A stretch of DNA of 64,000 nucleotides. Origin: Rhynchopus euleeides. Taxonomy: Eukaryota > Euglenozoa > Diplonemea > Diplonemida > Diplonemidae. The stretch is from NCBI GenBank assembly GCA_963210315.1, contig OY723254.1, forward strand, positions 310,001 through 374,000. Reading direction: 5' to 3'. Positions 1 to 11,800 of this stretch are shown here, one piece after another. The first letter of the stretch is position 1. Each line of letters begins with the position of its first letter. The position numbers were made by a program, and so were the translations under genes. The notes beneath the pieces were generated by a model. The model did no database searches. It was given only the letters and a program-made list of their open reading frames with translations, and was not told the DNA's origin.

Positions 1-1140
1 TGCCGGGAAAACATGCAGCTCTGTGGCAAGCGGCTCCGAGGTGTCGTGCAGCCCGCCGTTGACAGACAGCACGAAGGTGCAATCGCGCAGCGGCACCCCT
101 GTGGTGTTTGGCAGGCCCGAGCTGAGCGTCACCCCCATACCCGGCTTCACTTGGCCCTGCAGGGGCGCGCCCTCGCTGCCGAAGCCCACAACAGGCTCGG
201 GCATCTCGCCGCTGACGTTCGTGGCGAAGCAGGCAGCACGAGAGGTCAGCCCTGCTGCGTTTGAGGCAGATACACACGCCACAGCCTCGTCTGCAGTGTA
301 GCCTCCCGGCAGGCGGAAGGTGAAGTGGGCGGTCCCAGAGCTGCCGTCGAGGCCAGTGCTCACAACACAGGATGCGTTGAGCGCAGCGTCCTCTGTCTCT
401 GCGATACACACGTGCAGCTGTGCCACGCCCGACTCCTCGTCGTGGAACGTGTTGTTGAGCCACACCGTCTGCCCCACACCCGGTGCAGCGTATGCAGGCA
501 TCTGCAGCCCCTGCAGCACAGGGGGTGTCAGGTCGTAGCGGTACACCCCGAGCAGGGACGAGCCGCAGTCCGTCATGCAGTAGTGCGCAGACACGAACAC
601 ATCCCCAGGCACCACCTCCGCCACCTCTGCCTCGTACCTGCCATCGGTCAGCGGCAGCCACGTCACCGGCACCACGTCACACCTGGTGCCGGACGTGCCG
701 GCACAGAAGCCCACGCGCCGCGGGGCGAAATCACCATTGATGACGAAGCGGACGGTGTTGCCGACATTCGTCCAGAAGGACACCGTGTGGTCGTCGCTGT
801 CTTCCGTCGTCCCCAGCAGGACTCCCTCACGTGCCGGTGTCTGCTGTGTGCCCTGCTCCTGCTTGCCCTGGACGCTGATGGTGGGGATGTAGGCAGGCGA
901 CACCGACTGGAACGACGTGTTGGCGCTCGTCTCAAGCCCGCCGAGCGTGGTGAACTTGGCACTCACGGTGTACACCCCCTCACCCAGCACGGACCCCAAG
1001 TCCACGTTGACAGTGCGCCAATCGTCCGACTGTGTGTCGGCGTGCATCACGGCGTCCCCAACGGGCACCGTGTCGCTGCTCGCAGCCAGCTCGCCGCCAG
1101 CCGCGTAGATGTCCACCTGCAGCTGGCCGGGATGCTGCGT
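1..1140 (-). CDS. Giant secreted beta-sandwich protein, C-terminal part (partial, runs off left edge)
   Basis: The minus strand is open from about 1140 to base 1 in a single frame and continues beyond the window. It reads as extracellular beta-sandwich sequence: runs of alternating hydrophobic strands, paired cysteines and N-glycosylation sequons, with phrases such as SFWTNVGNTVRFVINGDF and CVSASNAAGLTSRAACF. It continues the protein encoded at 1140-5240, but in a frame shifted by one base at about 1140, inside a short G/A run where no intron signal is visible. I read it as the same gene with a one-base insertion, either a sequencing or assembly error or a real lesion. The longer plus-strand open frames here (for example 325-1257) are shadows: their composition is Arg/His/Cys-rich and lacks domain texture. 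Confidence 0.6.
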
Positions 1141-4100
1141 TCCCAGCACACTGCACCGTGTGCCCCACGGCATCGGGTGTCGTGTCCATCGCCTCAACAG
1201 CCAGCCGTGGCAGCGTCAACTCGTTGGACACCTCACCTGCAGCCACAGCGCCCGTGATGCCCAACCCGCTGGTGCACTGCGCAAGCAAGCGGTGCAGCCC
1301 CTCGTGCTCCAGTGCAACACACCCTGAAGTGTCGTTCAGCTGCACTGCGTCGTACTCCGCACACTCGGCCTCCGCCTGCAGCAGACTCTGCGGGTCGCAG
1401 CTGGTATCCCGCACAGCCACGACGCGGCACGTAGCATCGCGTGCGTACGGCGGGCGGGGCAGCTGCATGCACACCGTGCCCGACACGTGCCGCACCGAAT
1501 CGTAATCAGCACCGTTGTGCACCACCAGCGCCTCCTCCGCCTCTGTCCTGTTCGCGGCGAAGTAGAAGCTCTGCGGCTGTGTCTCGAGGCTGAACCCGAG
1601 CCCGAAGCTGTCTGTGGCTACAACATGCCCGGAGTAGGTGACGTGCTCGGCCCACTCGATGTCTGTACTCAGGTTCGCACCCGCATCCGTCACCACAGTC
1701 CTGCCGTTGTCCCTGTTTGTGAGCACCACGGCGTAGTCCACCCACCCGAGGGTGTCGTACGACATGCACAGCGTGCTGTGCGGCCACACGACCGTGTGCG
1801 CTCCAGACGCGAGCGGTGCACGCCCCGCACACCCGAGCTCCGCGTCGAAGGGTGGGATATGAGTGACCACACGCACGTCCTGCTTCGCGGCTGCGTGCCA
1901 CCCCACGGCGTCCGTTGCATGCAGGGCCACGGTGTAGGCCCCGTCGCCGGGCAGCACGACGCACACGATGCCTGTGTGCGGGATGCCGCGCGCTGCTGCC
2001 ACAGCCATGCCGGTGGACATGTCTGTCACGGACACCCATGCCGCACGCACCCCGTTGTCGTCAGACGTGCTGGCGTTGAGGCACAGCGTGGTGTTGCTGA
2101 TGGCGCCCCCCCGCAGGCCCTGCACCATGAACGTCACCTCAGGCCTCGTGCTGTCCCCCACTACCGTGTACAGCGTCTTGTGCTGCAGCCCGCTCTGCGT
2201 CTCCGTGTCGAGCGTCACCGACCCAGTACTGCCATTCCACGCCCCCGCATCGTCGACTGCCACACACAGCACCACGGTGTCCGTCCCTTCCACCACCGGG
2301 CCCTCGCTCTTCTGCCCCACTGACGCAGCCGCAGACATCCCCACCTGCACCGCCCCGAGACTGTGTGTCGCATTGCACCGCACGCACCATGTGGATGCGC
2401 TGCCGTTCACGAGCAACATGTCCTCGGGGCCATCGATCGCATCCCACACGCCGCCGTGTTGGACCGACACCAGCAGTTCTGGCTGCTGCACATCCACTGT
2501 CAGCTCCTTTTCCGGGACGTGCGTCTCCAGCAGCGCGTCGTTCTTGACCACCACCCGCACCACCACCCGGTCCGCATGAGTTGCGTTGTAGTCGAAGGTG
2601 AACGTCGCTCCGAACGTGCTGTTGCGCAGTATGGCAGTCCGTGTCTCCGACACGGTATGTGTAGCACCGGCCTCCACCTCCATCACCACCTGCACCCGCT
2701 CGCCCGAGCCCTCTGTGCCGGAAACGGCAACGCCACAGGTGATCTCGCTCCCGTTGCCGGTGTCGCCGCGTGCGAATGGGCTGTTGTCACCCAACCCGCA
2801 GTTGACATCGACCTCTGCGCCAGGTGGTGTCAGATCGATGTCGGCGGTGCTGACGGGCAGCTCACAAGCAGGCTGCCCGGCGCCCACAACCTTCACCACC
2901 AGGGAGATAGACCCCTGCTCCTGCACGCTGGCGTCTGTGAAGGCCAGCAGGGACGAGTTGCCAGGGTGCAGCGTGGTAGCCAGCACACTGCAGTCGTACG
3001 GCACCACACCCACACACACCTCCACGCTGCACTGCAGCAGGTCGCAGAAGTCCGGGTAATCGACCAGGGCCTGTGCCACGCGGATGTCATGGTAAGCACG
3101 GCGTGTGAACTGCACGTTGCCGGAGCATGCGTGTCCCACCACAGACGGGCGCGACACGGCTGTGGTGCGGAACCCGATTGCGTCTGTGCACGTCACCTGC
3201 GACACCACGGACCCTCCGACCTCAACCTCGTCGAGTGCAAACGACACCGAGTGCTGCCCTGGCGGCATGTCACCGCGGTAGTGCACCGTCGTGTAGTTGT
3301 CCGCGTCCATGACCGCCACGCTGCACGCGTAGCCCACCTCTGCGTATTCCTGCGGCACGGGGCACGTGCTGTCGCTGTCGGGTGGCTGCGTGCTGAGCCC
3401 CACAGGGATGCCCCACACTGACACGTAGGGGTTGTGCAGCTGCGTCTGGCCCGCACCAGCGATGGACCCGTCCGCACGCACTCCTGCCGACGCTGACGCG
3501 TTGACGATCCACTTTTCGTCATGGCTGAAGGACAGCAGGTCTGCATCCACAGAAGGGTGGCCCGCCCCAAAGCGCACCGTATGGCACTGCCTCCGTGCGG
3601 CACCCTCCCGCAGCACGTCCAGCAGCGGGCCACCCTGCATGCAGTTGCTGACAGTCTGCACGTCGGCATACCCGGGGGACGTGAATACTAAATCCTTCAG
3701 GGAGAGCCCTGCCGCGAGGGGCGAGCAGAAGCTGACATCGTGCTGCACACCCACACGTGCCCTGCCCCCAAGCGGCGGTGCACCCCACGCACCACGACGG
3801 CACAGGCCCCCCTGCACGCCCAGCCCCCCCGCCGCAGCCGCAGCCACCGGGCTCAACACTGCCAGCAACAGGTGTTTCCCTTCGCACACCGCCTCAGCAA
3901 CACCGCGATCCGTGGGCACGAGGAGTCGCCTTTTGTGGCACCGCCGCATGCCCTCATCAGCCACGGCACGCGGCAGGTGCCCCACCACGCCGTCCAGCCC
4001 GAGGAGTGGCACCATCGCGTCCAGGTCCGCATGGCGCAGCACATGCTGCGCACACGACGCAAACGAGACTGTCAGTTGGTCGGACACTGTCGACGCGTGG

Positions 4101-5275
4101 CTATGCGTGCCATGAACGATGTCGTTTGCCTGCAGGCTCTTCGGCGCCCAAACCACCACACGCACTGCAATGCGCTGCTTGTTGCCGGCGTCGTCCTGTG
4201 CACGGTAGAAGAGCTGTATCGAACCTGGCTGCGCACCGCCCTCCACCTCGTACACCGTGTGTGTGTCGTTCGCCGTCGCACGAGGAACCACCGGCTCGCC
4301 GTTCACCATGACGTGCAGTTGCCGCCACTGCACCGTGTCCTGTGTGTCGTGCACAGCCACTACAGGCACGGAGGCACGCTGGGCGGAGGCGTGCAAGACA
4401 GGCGCGTAGTCCAGCCGGTCCTGCGGCGCCTGCGTGTCCACGGCAAACGGATAGCTGGACCCACACGTCAATCCGTTCCCCCCCTTCGCCGTGAAGTGCA
4501 GCACATACTGCGTGCCGTGCTGCAGCCCGTCCGCACCGGTGTCCATGCACTGCCTGCTTCCGAGGGCCGGGCCCGGCACCTCTGCTAGCGTCGTGCCGAA
4601 GGGGTCTGTCAGGAAGACACGCATGCTGTGCATCCCACACCCCCTGGCCTGCACGGCGAAGCACACCCTCTGTGTGTAGCCCCAGGCAGGCACAGGGTCC
4701 ACCCCCCCGAGCAGCACCGCGCACCACGGCCGCTCGCTCGTGATCTGCACCCGCGTGCTATCGGTGAAGGGGGACCTGGCCCCGTCGTGCAGCGCAGCCA
4801 CCTCCACACGCAACGTGTCGCCGTTGGAGGTGGGCGTGGCGAAGCACTGATGTTCGTCGAGGGGCACTGCTGTGGTGCTGCCCTGCCCCGCCACCGCTGC
4901 ACGCGCCACAAACACGTTGCGCGGGGCAACCCCATCGCCATGGAAGCGCGCCTTCAGCACAAGGCAGATGGGCACACCAGGCAGCAGGCAGGCAGGGGCC
5001 CCCACGCTCTCAGGCGCCTCAGGGGTGAAGGTGTAGAAGTTGCCCAGCGGCACACGCGTGGCACTCCCCGCCCAGCCCTGCAGCATCGCCTCTGCGTAGT
5101 GCCGCCCCAACGGCAGGTCTGCTTCGACAGTCACAGCGGCACGGAACTCAAGCGCGCCGGCGCCGACATCCACAAGCGTGCCGCTGCGCCGCACGTGGCT
5201 GCCGTTCGACAGGCTGACGAAGTACTGCGGTGTGTCCCGCCCATCGGCACGTTGGTGATGCGTGCAGAGAAGCAC
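980..5275 (-). CDS. Giant secreted beta-sandwich protein, middle part
   Basis: A long open frame (about 1,400 codons; real content roughly 1140-5240) of tandem Ig/Fn3/cadherin-like beta-sandwich segments. Visible features are many N-x-S/T sequons, regularly spaced Cys pairs, and recurring segment starts such as DTQAPQDRL, DLTPPGAEVDVNC and DSTRPEVTFMV, which resemble the DxxxP linkers between extracellular bacterial-Ig/PKD-like modules. No membrane segment or catalytic motif is obvious. Its first codons (before about 5240) are out-of-frame readthrough. The preceding frame (5131-8757) joins at about 5240 where a G-run (ATGGGCGGGACAC) needs one extra base, so both frames are parts of one gene. 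Extracellular adhesion or matrix is inferred from composition alone; no family was recognised. Confidence 0.65.
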   Translation of the reverse strand: MLLCTHHQRADGRDTPQYFVSLSNGSHVRRSGTLVDVGAGALEFRAAVTVEADLPLGRHYAEAMLQGWAGSATRVPLGNFYTFTPEAPESVGAPACLLPGVPICLVLKARFHGDGVAPRNVFVARAAVAGQGSTTAVPLDEHQCFATPTSNGDTLRVEVAALHDGARSPFTDSTRVQITSERPWCAVLLGGVDPVPAWGYTQRVCFAVQARGCGMHSMRVFLTDPFGTTLAEVPGPALGSRQCMDTGADGLQHGTQYVLHFTAKGGNGLTCGSSYPFAVDTQAPQDRLDYAPVLHASAQRASVPVVAVHDTQDTVQWRQLHVMVNGEPVVPRATANDTHTVYEVEGGAQPGSIQLFYRAQDDAGNKQRIAVRVVVWAPKSLQANDIVHGTHSHASTVSDQLTVSFASCAQHVLRHADLDAMVPLLGLDGVVGHLPRAVADEGMRRCHKRRLLVPTDRGVAEAVCEGKHLLLAVLSPVAAAAAGGLGVQGGLCRRGAWGAPPLGGRARVGVQHDVSFCSPLAAGLSLKDLVFTSPGYADVQTVSNCMQGGPLLDVLREGAARRQCHTVRFGAGHPSVDADLLSFSHDEKWIVNASASAGVRADGSIAGAGQTQLHNPYVSVWGIPVGLSTQPPDSDSTCPVPQEYAEVGYACSVAVMDADNYTTVHYRGDMPPGQHSVSFALDEVEVGGSVVSQVTCTDAIGFRTTAVSRPSVVGHACSGNVQFTRRAYHDIRVAQALVDYPDFCDLLQCSVEVCVGVVPYDCSVLATTLHPGNSSLLAFTDASVQEQGSISLVVKVVGAGQPACELPVSTADIDLTPPGAEVDVNCGLGDNSPFARGDTGNGSEITCGVAVSGTEGSGERVQVVMEVEAGATHTVSETRTAILRNSTFGATFTFDYNATHADRVVVRVVVKNDALLETHVPEKELTVDVQQPELLVSVQHGGVWDAIDGPEDMLLVNGSASTWCVRCNATHSLGAVQVGMSAAASVGQKSEGPVVEGTDTVVLCVAVDDAGAWNGSTGSVTLDTETQSGLQHKTLYTVVGDSTRPEVTFMVQGLRGGAISNTTLCLNASTSDDNGVRAAWVSVTDMSTGMAVAAARGIPHTGIVCVVLPGDGAYTVALHATDAVGWHAAAKQDVRVVTHIPPFDAELGCAGRAPLASGAHTVVWPHSTLCMSYDTLGWVDYAVVLTNRDNGRTVVTDAGANLSTDIEWAEHVTYSGHVVATDSFGLGFSLETQPQSFYFAANRTEAEEALVVHNGADYDSVRHVSGTVCMQLPRPPYARDATCRVVAVRDTSCDPQSLLQAEAECAEYDAVQLNDTSGCVALEHEGLHRLLAQCTSGLGITGAVAAGEVSNELTLPRLAVEAMDTTPDAVGHTVQCAGNAASRPAAGGHLRGWRRAGCEQRHGARWGRRDARRHTVGRLAHCQRGLGVRAG
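1134..1150 (-). other. Apparent frameshift in the giant secreted-protein gene
   Basis: GHTVQCAG in one frame continues as TQHPGQLQVDIYAAGG in the next across GCTGGGAACGCAG. Removing one base of the GGGAA run restores continuity. Confidence 0.5.
5232..5248 (-). other. Apparent frameshift in the giant secreted-protein gene
   Basis: RQLCFSARITNVPMG in one frame continues as DTPQYFVSLSNGSHV in another across ATGGGCGGGACAC. One additional base in the G-run would restore a single frame. Confidence 0.5.
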
Positions 5276-8200
5276 AGCTGTCGCAGGTCTGCCTGGAACA
5301 GAGGGTCAGCACCGCACGTCGCACGCGCCTGCGTGATGTTGGGGATGCGGAAGTCGGTGCGGATGCAGGTCGATGCAGAGGCGGACAGCGACGTGATGCC
5401 GGTGGCGATCACCCTGAGTGTGTACGTGGCCCCGTCCTGGAGGCCTGCCTTGCGGAAGCAGTGCCTGCGTCCGAGCTGCCCCGTGTGTTGCACCACCGCC
5501 GTGCCATTGGCATCGCTAAGGGTGATTGTGGTGCTGCTTGCGAAGCGCGACACGTTCCACTTCACGCACATCAGATCCGGGTTGATGCGGTAGTGGCAGC
5601 CGGCGGCGTCCTGCGGCGACCCTGCCCCCATGTCCAGCACAGGGTTCGGCGCGTCCGCCACAATGTACAGCTGCCGCCCCGCAGATTTGGAAAACCTCCC
5701 TGTGCTGCCCTCGGCAGACATCTGCACAGCACCCCACCCCTCCGGGCAGCCCCCTGTCGGCACCTGCAGGGCGGGCACCGTGTTGCACATCTCCGCCCCA
5801 CACGCGTTGCCATCGGCCCCCGTGAAGCGGCCGCAGTACTTCGTCACAGGTGTGTTCCCACCGGGCCACTGCCGCGTCTCTGTCACCACAGCAGACCCAG
5901 CCTCCACGAAGGTCGGGTTGCTCCCCAGCACGACCTGCGGCATTGGCCGTGGTGCCTGAGGGGGGTCGGTGCCAAACCACCTCTCGTACAAAACGATGAC
6001 CGCCTTCGGTAATGCGTACTCATAGATAGGGTAGCTCCGCGACTTGTAGTACAACTTGATGTAGAACCACCCGATTTTGAAGGAGAGGTATGCGATAAAC
6101 GCGTCAATCCGCACCTGGAAGGGCGTTATCTCCAGAGGCACGCTCAGCGCAGTTTTCAGCGGGAAGCTGCTGAGGTCAACCGCAGCGCGGATGGGGATGC
6201 CGCAGTCGAAGACGACACCCACAACCGACACACCCGCCTTCGCAATGAAGATCGACGCAGCTGCGGAGGCGAAGACGCTGACACGCGAATTGGGCCCGAT
6301 GCCACCCGACAGCTGCTTGGAGGGCAGGTCCAACCCAACCTGCCACCCGAACCCCATCTCCAGCACCACCTCGACGCTCAGCTCCAGACAGAAGAACACA
6401 ACAGGGATGCACGTCCGCACGTTCAACAGCGGGATCCTCTTCGTCGGGATCATGCCCGAGGCCTCCAGTGCGGAGCCGGCGAGGGTTGCGGCCTCGCGCC
6501 CTGAAGCCACAGCAGGCCCGTCGCGGTACACCTTGCCGGCCCACTCGATATGCAGGCGGTTCATGCTCTCGTAGGCAGCCTGTGCCACGCCGTAGTCAAG
6601 GGACCACCTGTCCAGCTTCACGTGGTAGTGGTTAGTGTGGTTCGCGATGTACACCGCCTGCCGGGACCAGTGACCCACGTAGGAGTTGTCCTTCTGCCAC
6701 TTGTTGTAGGCTGCCACAGATGGGATCTTCCGGCAGGCAGCAACAGAGAGTGCGTAGGCCTTCTCGCGTGCAGCGGCGTATGTGCTCTGGGTGAAGAAGT
6801 TGTCGAGCTGTGTCACCGCATCCCCAAGGGCGGTGGTCGCATCGTAAGGGTAGACATTCTCATTGCTTGACCCCTTGGTGTGGTCGTGCCCCGAGGCCCC
6901 GTTCAGGATGTTCACCATGACACAGACGTACTGCCACGGGCCAAACCCGACAGAGATCACACGCTTGTGTCGGGTGAGGCGGAACACCGCCTCTGCGTGG
7001 AACAGCGCAGCATCATGTGCAGGGAACGACGACGACAACGCACTGCCTTCGAGGCGATTCGGGATGTGTCCGAAGTCCACCTCTGCCCCACTGCGGTGTG
7101 AGCTGGGGTGTCGGGGATTCTCGTACGAGGGGTATGCCCCGCCCTTGGGTGGCGACAAGGCGGTGACGGTGGGGTACTCCGTGGGGCCAAGCGCACGGTG
7201 CCAGAACTTGCAGTAGCCGGGTGCGAGGGAATCGATCACCTCCTGCGAGGCAGGGCGGAGGTATGGTTCTGGGTTGGTGTCGGGATTCTTGAGGACAATG
7301 CAGTCAGCCTGCACGTAGTGCTGCCACATCACCTTGTCCTCCCGCAGCCGCCCGATCAACCAAGGGCTGAGCTGGGTGTTCTGGTGCTTGACATACTGCA
7401 CATTGTTGAACGCGACAGTCTTGAACAGCTTTGTGGCCTGCACAAGGTCCTTGTCATCCTTTGAGATCCCTTGGCAGCTGGGGTCGATCACAAACCCGCG
7501 TGCCTTCAGCTGCGTGCACAGCTCCTCTGGGCTCGGATCCGGTGGTGCGGTGGGCTCAGAAGACGTGTCCTTCCCCTGCACCACGGCGGTGCGCCCGTCT
7601 GTGCCCACCTCCAGCACGTCGGCCTGGCGCCTCTCTCCCAGCGACGGGAACAGGTCGCCCAACGGCGGGTACGACATGAGAAACTGCTTCCCGAGGCGGA
7701 AGCCCGCGTCGAACACCTTGACAGTGAAGCCCAGGATGTTGACCTCAGCAGACGCATGCGCAACAGCCTTCGCTTCGAACTTGAAGAACCCTCCCGGGAT
7801 ATCAGAAGCAAGGCGTGCGTACACGCCAAACTCGACGCGGGCGACGGCCATCAGCATGCCGCTCCCCAGGCGCTTCACGCGCGTGCGCACTGGGATGCCG
7901 AAGGTCTTGTCGAAGCTCAGGAAGCTCTGCTGCACGGTGCCCACCCTGTCGCATTGCCTGTCGGCAAGCAGCCGCACCAGCTCCTGCTCCCCCTCGTGCA
8001 GCGTCGTCAGGTTGCCACGCAGCATCTCTGCCTCGCGGCAGCCGAAGTCGCGCCGCTTGCTCAGCACCGACAGGGCGGCTCCGCGTGCGTCCTGGTGCGG
8101 GTGCTGCCCTGCGTGCTGCATCAGCAGCGCCTTTGCCTCGGCGTCGTCGTCATGCCGTTCGAGCAGGCGCAGAGCCGACCCGCAGCCCAGCTTGGCAGAC

Positions 8201-8757
8201 GTGCACCGCTCTGCCGCAAAGGCCAGCGTGTGGTTGCGTGCGGTGTGTGCCGGCAGGTTCCGCAGCACGTCGGTGTCGACCTGGCAGCCCAGGCCTGGCA
8301 GCGCTGACAGCAGGCGTTCCGTGTGACCCGCCTGGTCGGCATGTGAGGAGTGCTTCGCGATGATGTCCGCCACGAGGTGCGGCTCCTTCAGCGTCTGCGT
8401 GCCCGTGTGGCGCGCGCGCACCACCATCCGAAGCACTGTGCCTGCAAACGACGGGCGCCGTCCGGCGTTCTTCGCGTGTGCAGCTTGCCACGCCACAGCC
8501 ACCGCGGTGTTGAGGTCCTCCACACGCCCCGCCGCAAGACACTCCTCCAGCACCGTGAGCGCCTCTGCCGTAGCGGCGAAGGCGAGGCCATCCAGCAGCG
8601 CACGCGGGGGGCTCACCAGCAGCCCGTCCTCCTGCAGCACACGGCGTACCTCTGCCCAGCGGTGTCGCACTAGCGTGCCCACCTCATGTGCCGCCTGCAG
8701 CACGTCCGACAGCTGCAGCAGGTACCGCAGGCGCCCTCGTATGGCCTCGTACTCCAT
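5240..8757 (-). CDS. Giant secreted protein, N-terminal helical and beta-sheet part (possibly lipid-transfer-protein-like)
   Basis: Open frame of about 1,170 codons. I chose the start MEYEAIRGRL at 8757 because the 21 codons upstream read through a G-homopolymer. Residues 1 to about 260 are helical repeats (LLDGLAFAATAEALTVLEECL, ALLMQHAGQHPHQDARGAAL), followed by amphipathic beta-strands (FFKFEAKAVAHASAEVNILGF), then a Cys-poor body and a Cys-rich C-terminal region that leads into the beta-sandwich modules of the next frame. A helical superhelix followed by large beta-sheets, after a beta-rich segment at the end of the upstream gene, resembles the layout of large lipid transfer proteins (vitellogenin, MTP), but no diagnostic motif settles it. 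The protein lacks its own signal peptide, although its body has secreted character, so it may be spliced to the upstream Hint/TSP1 gene, whose stop lies 90 bp away. Confidence 0.6.
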
Positions 8758-8795
8758 GTCTTCAGCTTCCGCCTGCCGTGTTGTTGCCGTTGGGT

Positions 8796-8814
8796 GCCCC
8801 CCCCCCCCCCCCCT
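8796..8814. repeat. C/G homopolymer run between the two large genes
   Basis: About 18 consecutive C on the plus strand, in the roughly 90-bp spacer between the stop of the Hint gene (8848) and the first plausible Met of the next gene (8757). On the minus strand an acceptor-like TGTGTGTGCAG directly precedes the G-run. Confidence 0.8.
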
Positions 8815-8847
8815 GCACACACAATCAATACTGCAAGCTGTAACCCC

Positions 8848-11800
8848 TCATGGGCCCTTGCCCTTGATGTCCGCAGACGCCAGCAGCGCCTCCAGCCCCA
8901 CCTCCTCCTTGCCTGCCAGCGTGGAGGCGGTACGCGCGGCAGCGGCAGCCGAGTAGCGCTCGCGCGATAGCGTGGCACACGTGGTGCTCTCCATCCCCAT
9001 GCCCTGCGTCTCGTGCGTCTGCGTGTCGGTGCACACCTTCAGCATGCGCAGCCCCGCCGTGTCCACGTCCGCCTCCACGTCGTGTGTGTGGTGCGACTTC
9101 GCCTGTCTCTCGCTGTGGTGCATCACCTCTGTTGCCCTGCCGCCCCCGTGTGTGTTCCACAGGACCACAGGGCGCAGCATCAGCACCAGCTGCAGGTGCT
9201 GATCCTGCGCCTTGCATCCGGGGTCGCGCAGGAAGGTGTCGCCTGCAGCACCCACGCACATGTGCAGGGGGCACGCGTTCAGCCTCGCTGTCGGCACGCT
9301 CTGCGGCATCCCGCCGCCTGCCGACTCGAAGAGGGTGCGCACCCGCACGCTGTGGCACCGCCGTCAGCCGACAGGTCGAAGGTGGCCCACCGTGAGGCAG
9401 CCGTCACAACAGCACCCTCGTGCTTCACGTGTGTCGTGCTCTTGATGTGCATCCTGTAGTCGATGTCTGCATGCAGGGCAGCCTGCGGCACAGCAGAGGC
9501 AGCGCCAAAGAAGGAGGACAGCAGCAGGCAGGCCACAGCCAGCGCAGCCCACGGGAGGCCGCCCTTCTTGGGGACGGCACGCATGCCGTACAGCAGCGCC
9601 AGTGGCCACACGATGTAGTACACCACCACCACGCCCAGCACGCCCAGCCCCTCACTCGCACGCAGCTGCACGTCGTCAGGCGTGTCGATGGCACCTAGTG
9701 ACATGCATGACCCCACCCACAGCATCCCGCGTGCCACCAGGTGGAGGTGGTGAGGGCCTTCAGACCACCCCCCGCCATCAATGTCGCCTGTCAGCGTAAA
9801 GAGGCTGTGGATGGGCGCAAAGGCGAAGTCCAGCAACTCAACAGGGAAGTCGTACGTGCTGTGCTCCGATATCAGAGTCCACGTCCCGTTTGTCCGCAAC
9901 ACAAGCGTCATCGTCTGCGTCATGTGCGAGATGAACGACTCTGTCACGCTGGCAGTCTCTTTGCGCAGCACACGCGACGGAACAACCCCGCGTTCGGTGT
10001 CGTACACGAGCACCTCCCCACCCTCCGCCACCTCACCTGCACGCAGGCGCCCCTCTGGCGTGACCACGAAGTGGTCGGGTGACAGCGTGATGCTGCCCGA
10101 TGCATGTGTCAGCACAGTGGCACGAAAGGTCTCCCTCGTGGTCCTGTGCAGCACCCCGTGCAGCGGCACCAGCCCACACCGCCCACTGGTGCATGCCATC
10201 ACACGGTCTGTGGGCTTCAGCTCCCATGCCTGCTTCGGGCCGTCTTGAGTGAAGAGCTCAGATGTGGCAGGGTAGCACCCTGGGGGTGGTGGTGCTGGGC
10301 ATGCCCCTGTATAGCAGGGCTGCGAGTGGGGGCCGCTGCAGTCGCTGATTTCCATCTTCTTGTAGTGGCGCATGCAGTCGCGTGTCTGTGTGCCGGTCTG
10401 ACCACACCGAGATACGTCGCAAAACCAGGCACCCCAACTGTTGCCGCCTTCATACAGAGTGCAGTCGCGGCGCAGCGTCAGGTCCACCTCCGACACCCCA
10501 CAGTAGGGCAGGGGGACATGGGTGCGCACACCCGTGGCACAGCTGTCGTAGCACTGCGCCTGGCGCCACATCGACCCTTCGCCACACGTGTTGTCACAGG
10601 TGCCGTACTCAGTGTAGCTGACGGAGTATAGCTTCATGGTGCAGTCATTCTGCGGCTTTGTGGCCCCTGCACACAGTGCCGCAGACACCTGCACCCCAAG
10701 GCAGGACTGGCACACCATCTCCTCGACGCCGTCACAGTCAGTGCTGTTGCCAAGGCACCTGCCTGTCGGGACCCACACATACCACATGCCTGTGCAGAAC
10801 TGCACTCGTTCCGGCCGCTGAGACGGGTCACACATGGTGTCAGGCAGCTTGGCCCCAGTGCACCTGTCGGCACACCACACGGCGCGCGTCTCCTGCCCGA
10901 TGCCTTGGCACTCCCTCCGCTCCGTGGCGGTGCATCCAGCGAAGGGTGCCACATTCCAGTCGTACAGCGCAGGCGTGCAGCCAACAGTGCTGGCAGGCGG
11001 CGTGCCTCCGCACTCGACGTGGCTGCGGTTCTGGCCGTCACACCGCCTGCAGAAGATCTCACGCTGCTGCGTCTGGGTGCAGTCGCACGCCGCAGTGCTG
11101 TTCACTTCCCAGTGTGTGGGCAGCCAGGTGCATGCGCGTGTCTGCTGGTCCGTGCCGTCGCAGTCGCTCCCGCCGTACCTCGCATGAGGGCTGCTGCACA
11201 TCCGCACACGCGTCTGCGTCCCCTCCCCACACGCTGCCGTGCAGTTGCTGTACGCACCGTATCCACTCCATCCGCCGTTCTGTCGCGGCAGGAAAGCGAA
11301 GTGCACGTCCCCCTGCCACACCACCACCCCGCCCTGTGCCGCGCTGCACGCTATGGTAGGTGCCGGGCGCGAGTAGGGTGCGTATGTGGCATACACCCCC
11401 TCGTCGTGCTGCGCCACACTCAGCGTGGCGGTGCTGTTGTGCGCATCGAACCAGCCCTCGCTCTGCGTGTCGTTCCCCTCGAAGTACCGCACGCTCAGCT
11501 CGCCCGCCTCGACAGACGCGGCGTACACCTGCCCGTCTGCCCGTCGGCGTACACCTGCCCGTCTGCAGAGCACCCACGTCGTATTGGCGGAGGTGCACTG
11601 CAGCCCGGCACCCTCCACATCGCCCAGCGCGTCGCAGCTGCCCGCCACCGCCTCTGCCTCCGTCCCGTCGGCATACAGCCACGTCCCGCCTGGTGTCTGC
11701 ACTGCTGTGCCGCTGCCTCCCAACGCCAAGCGTGTCGTCGCGTTGCTGCTTATCGAGGTCTCCGTTGTGTTCTCCGTATCCACACACACATCTTCGAATT

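Noticed and set aside
325..2323. Long plus-strand open frames opposite the giant secreted-protein gene
   Set aside because: Arg/His/Cys/Pro-rich antisense of a GC-rich coding strand; the minus-strand reading has glycosylation sites, cysteine pairs and domain texture.
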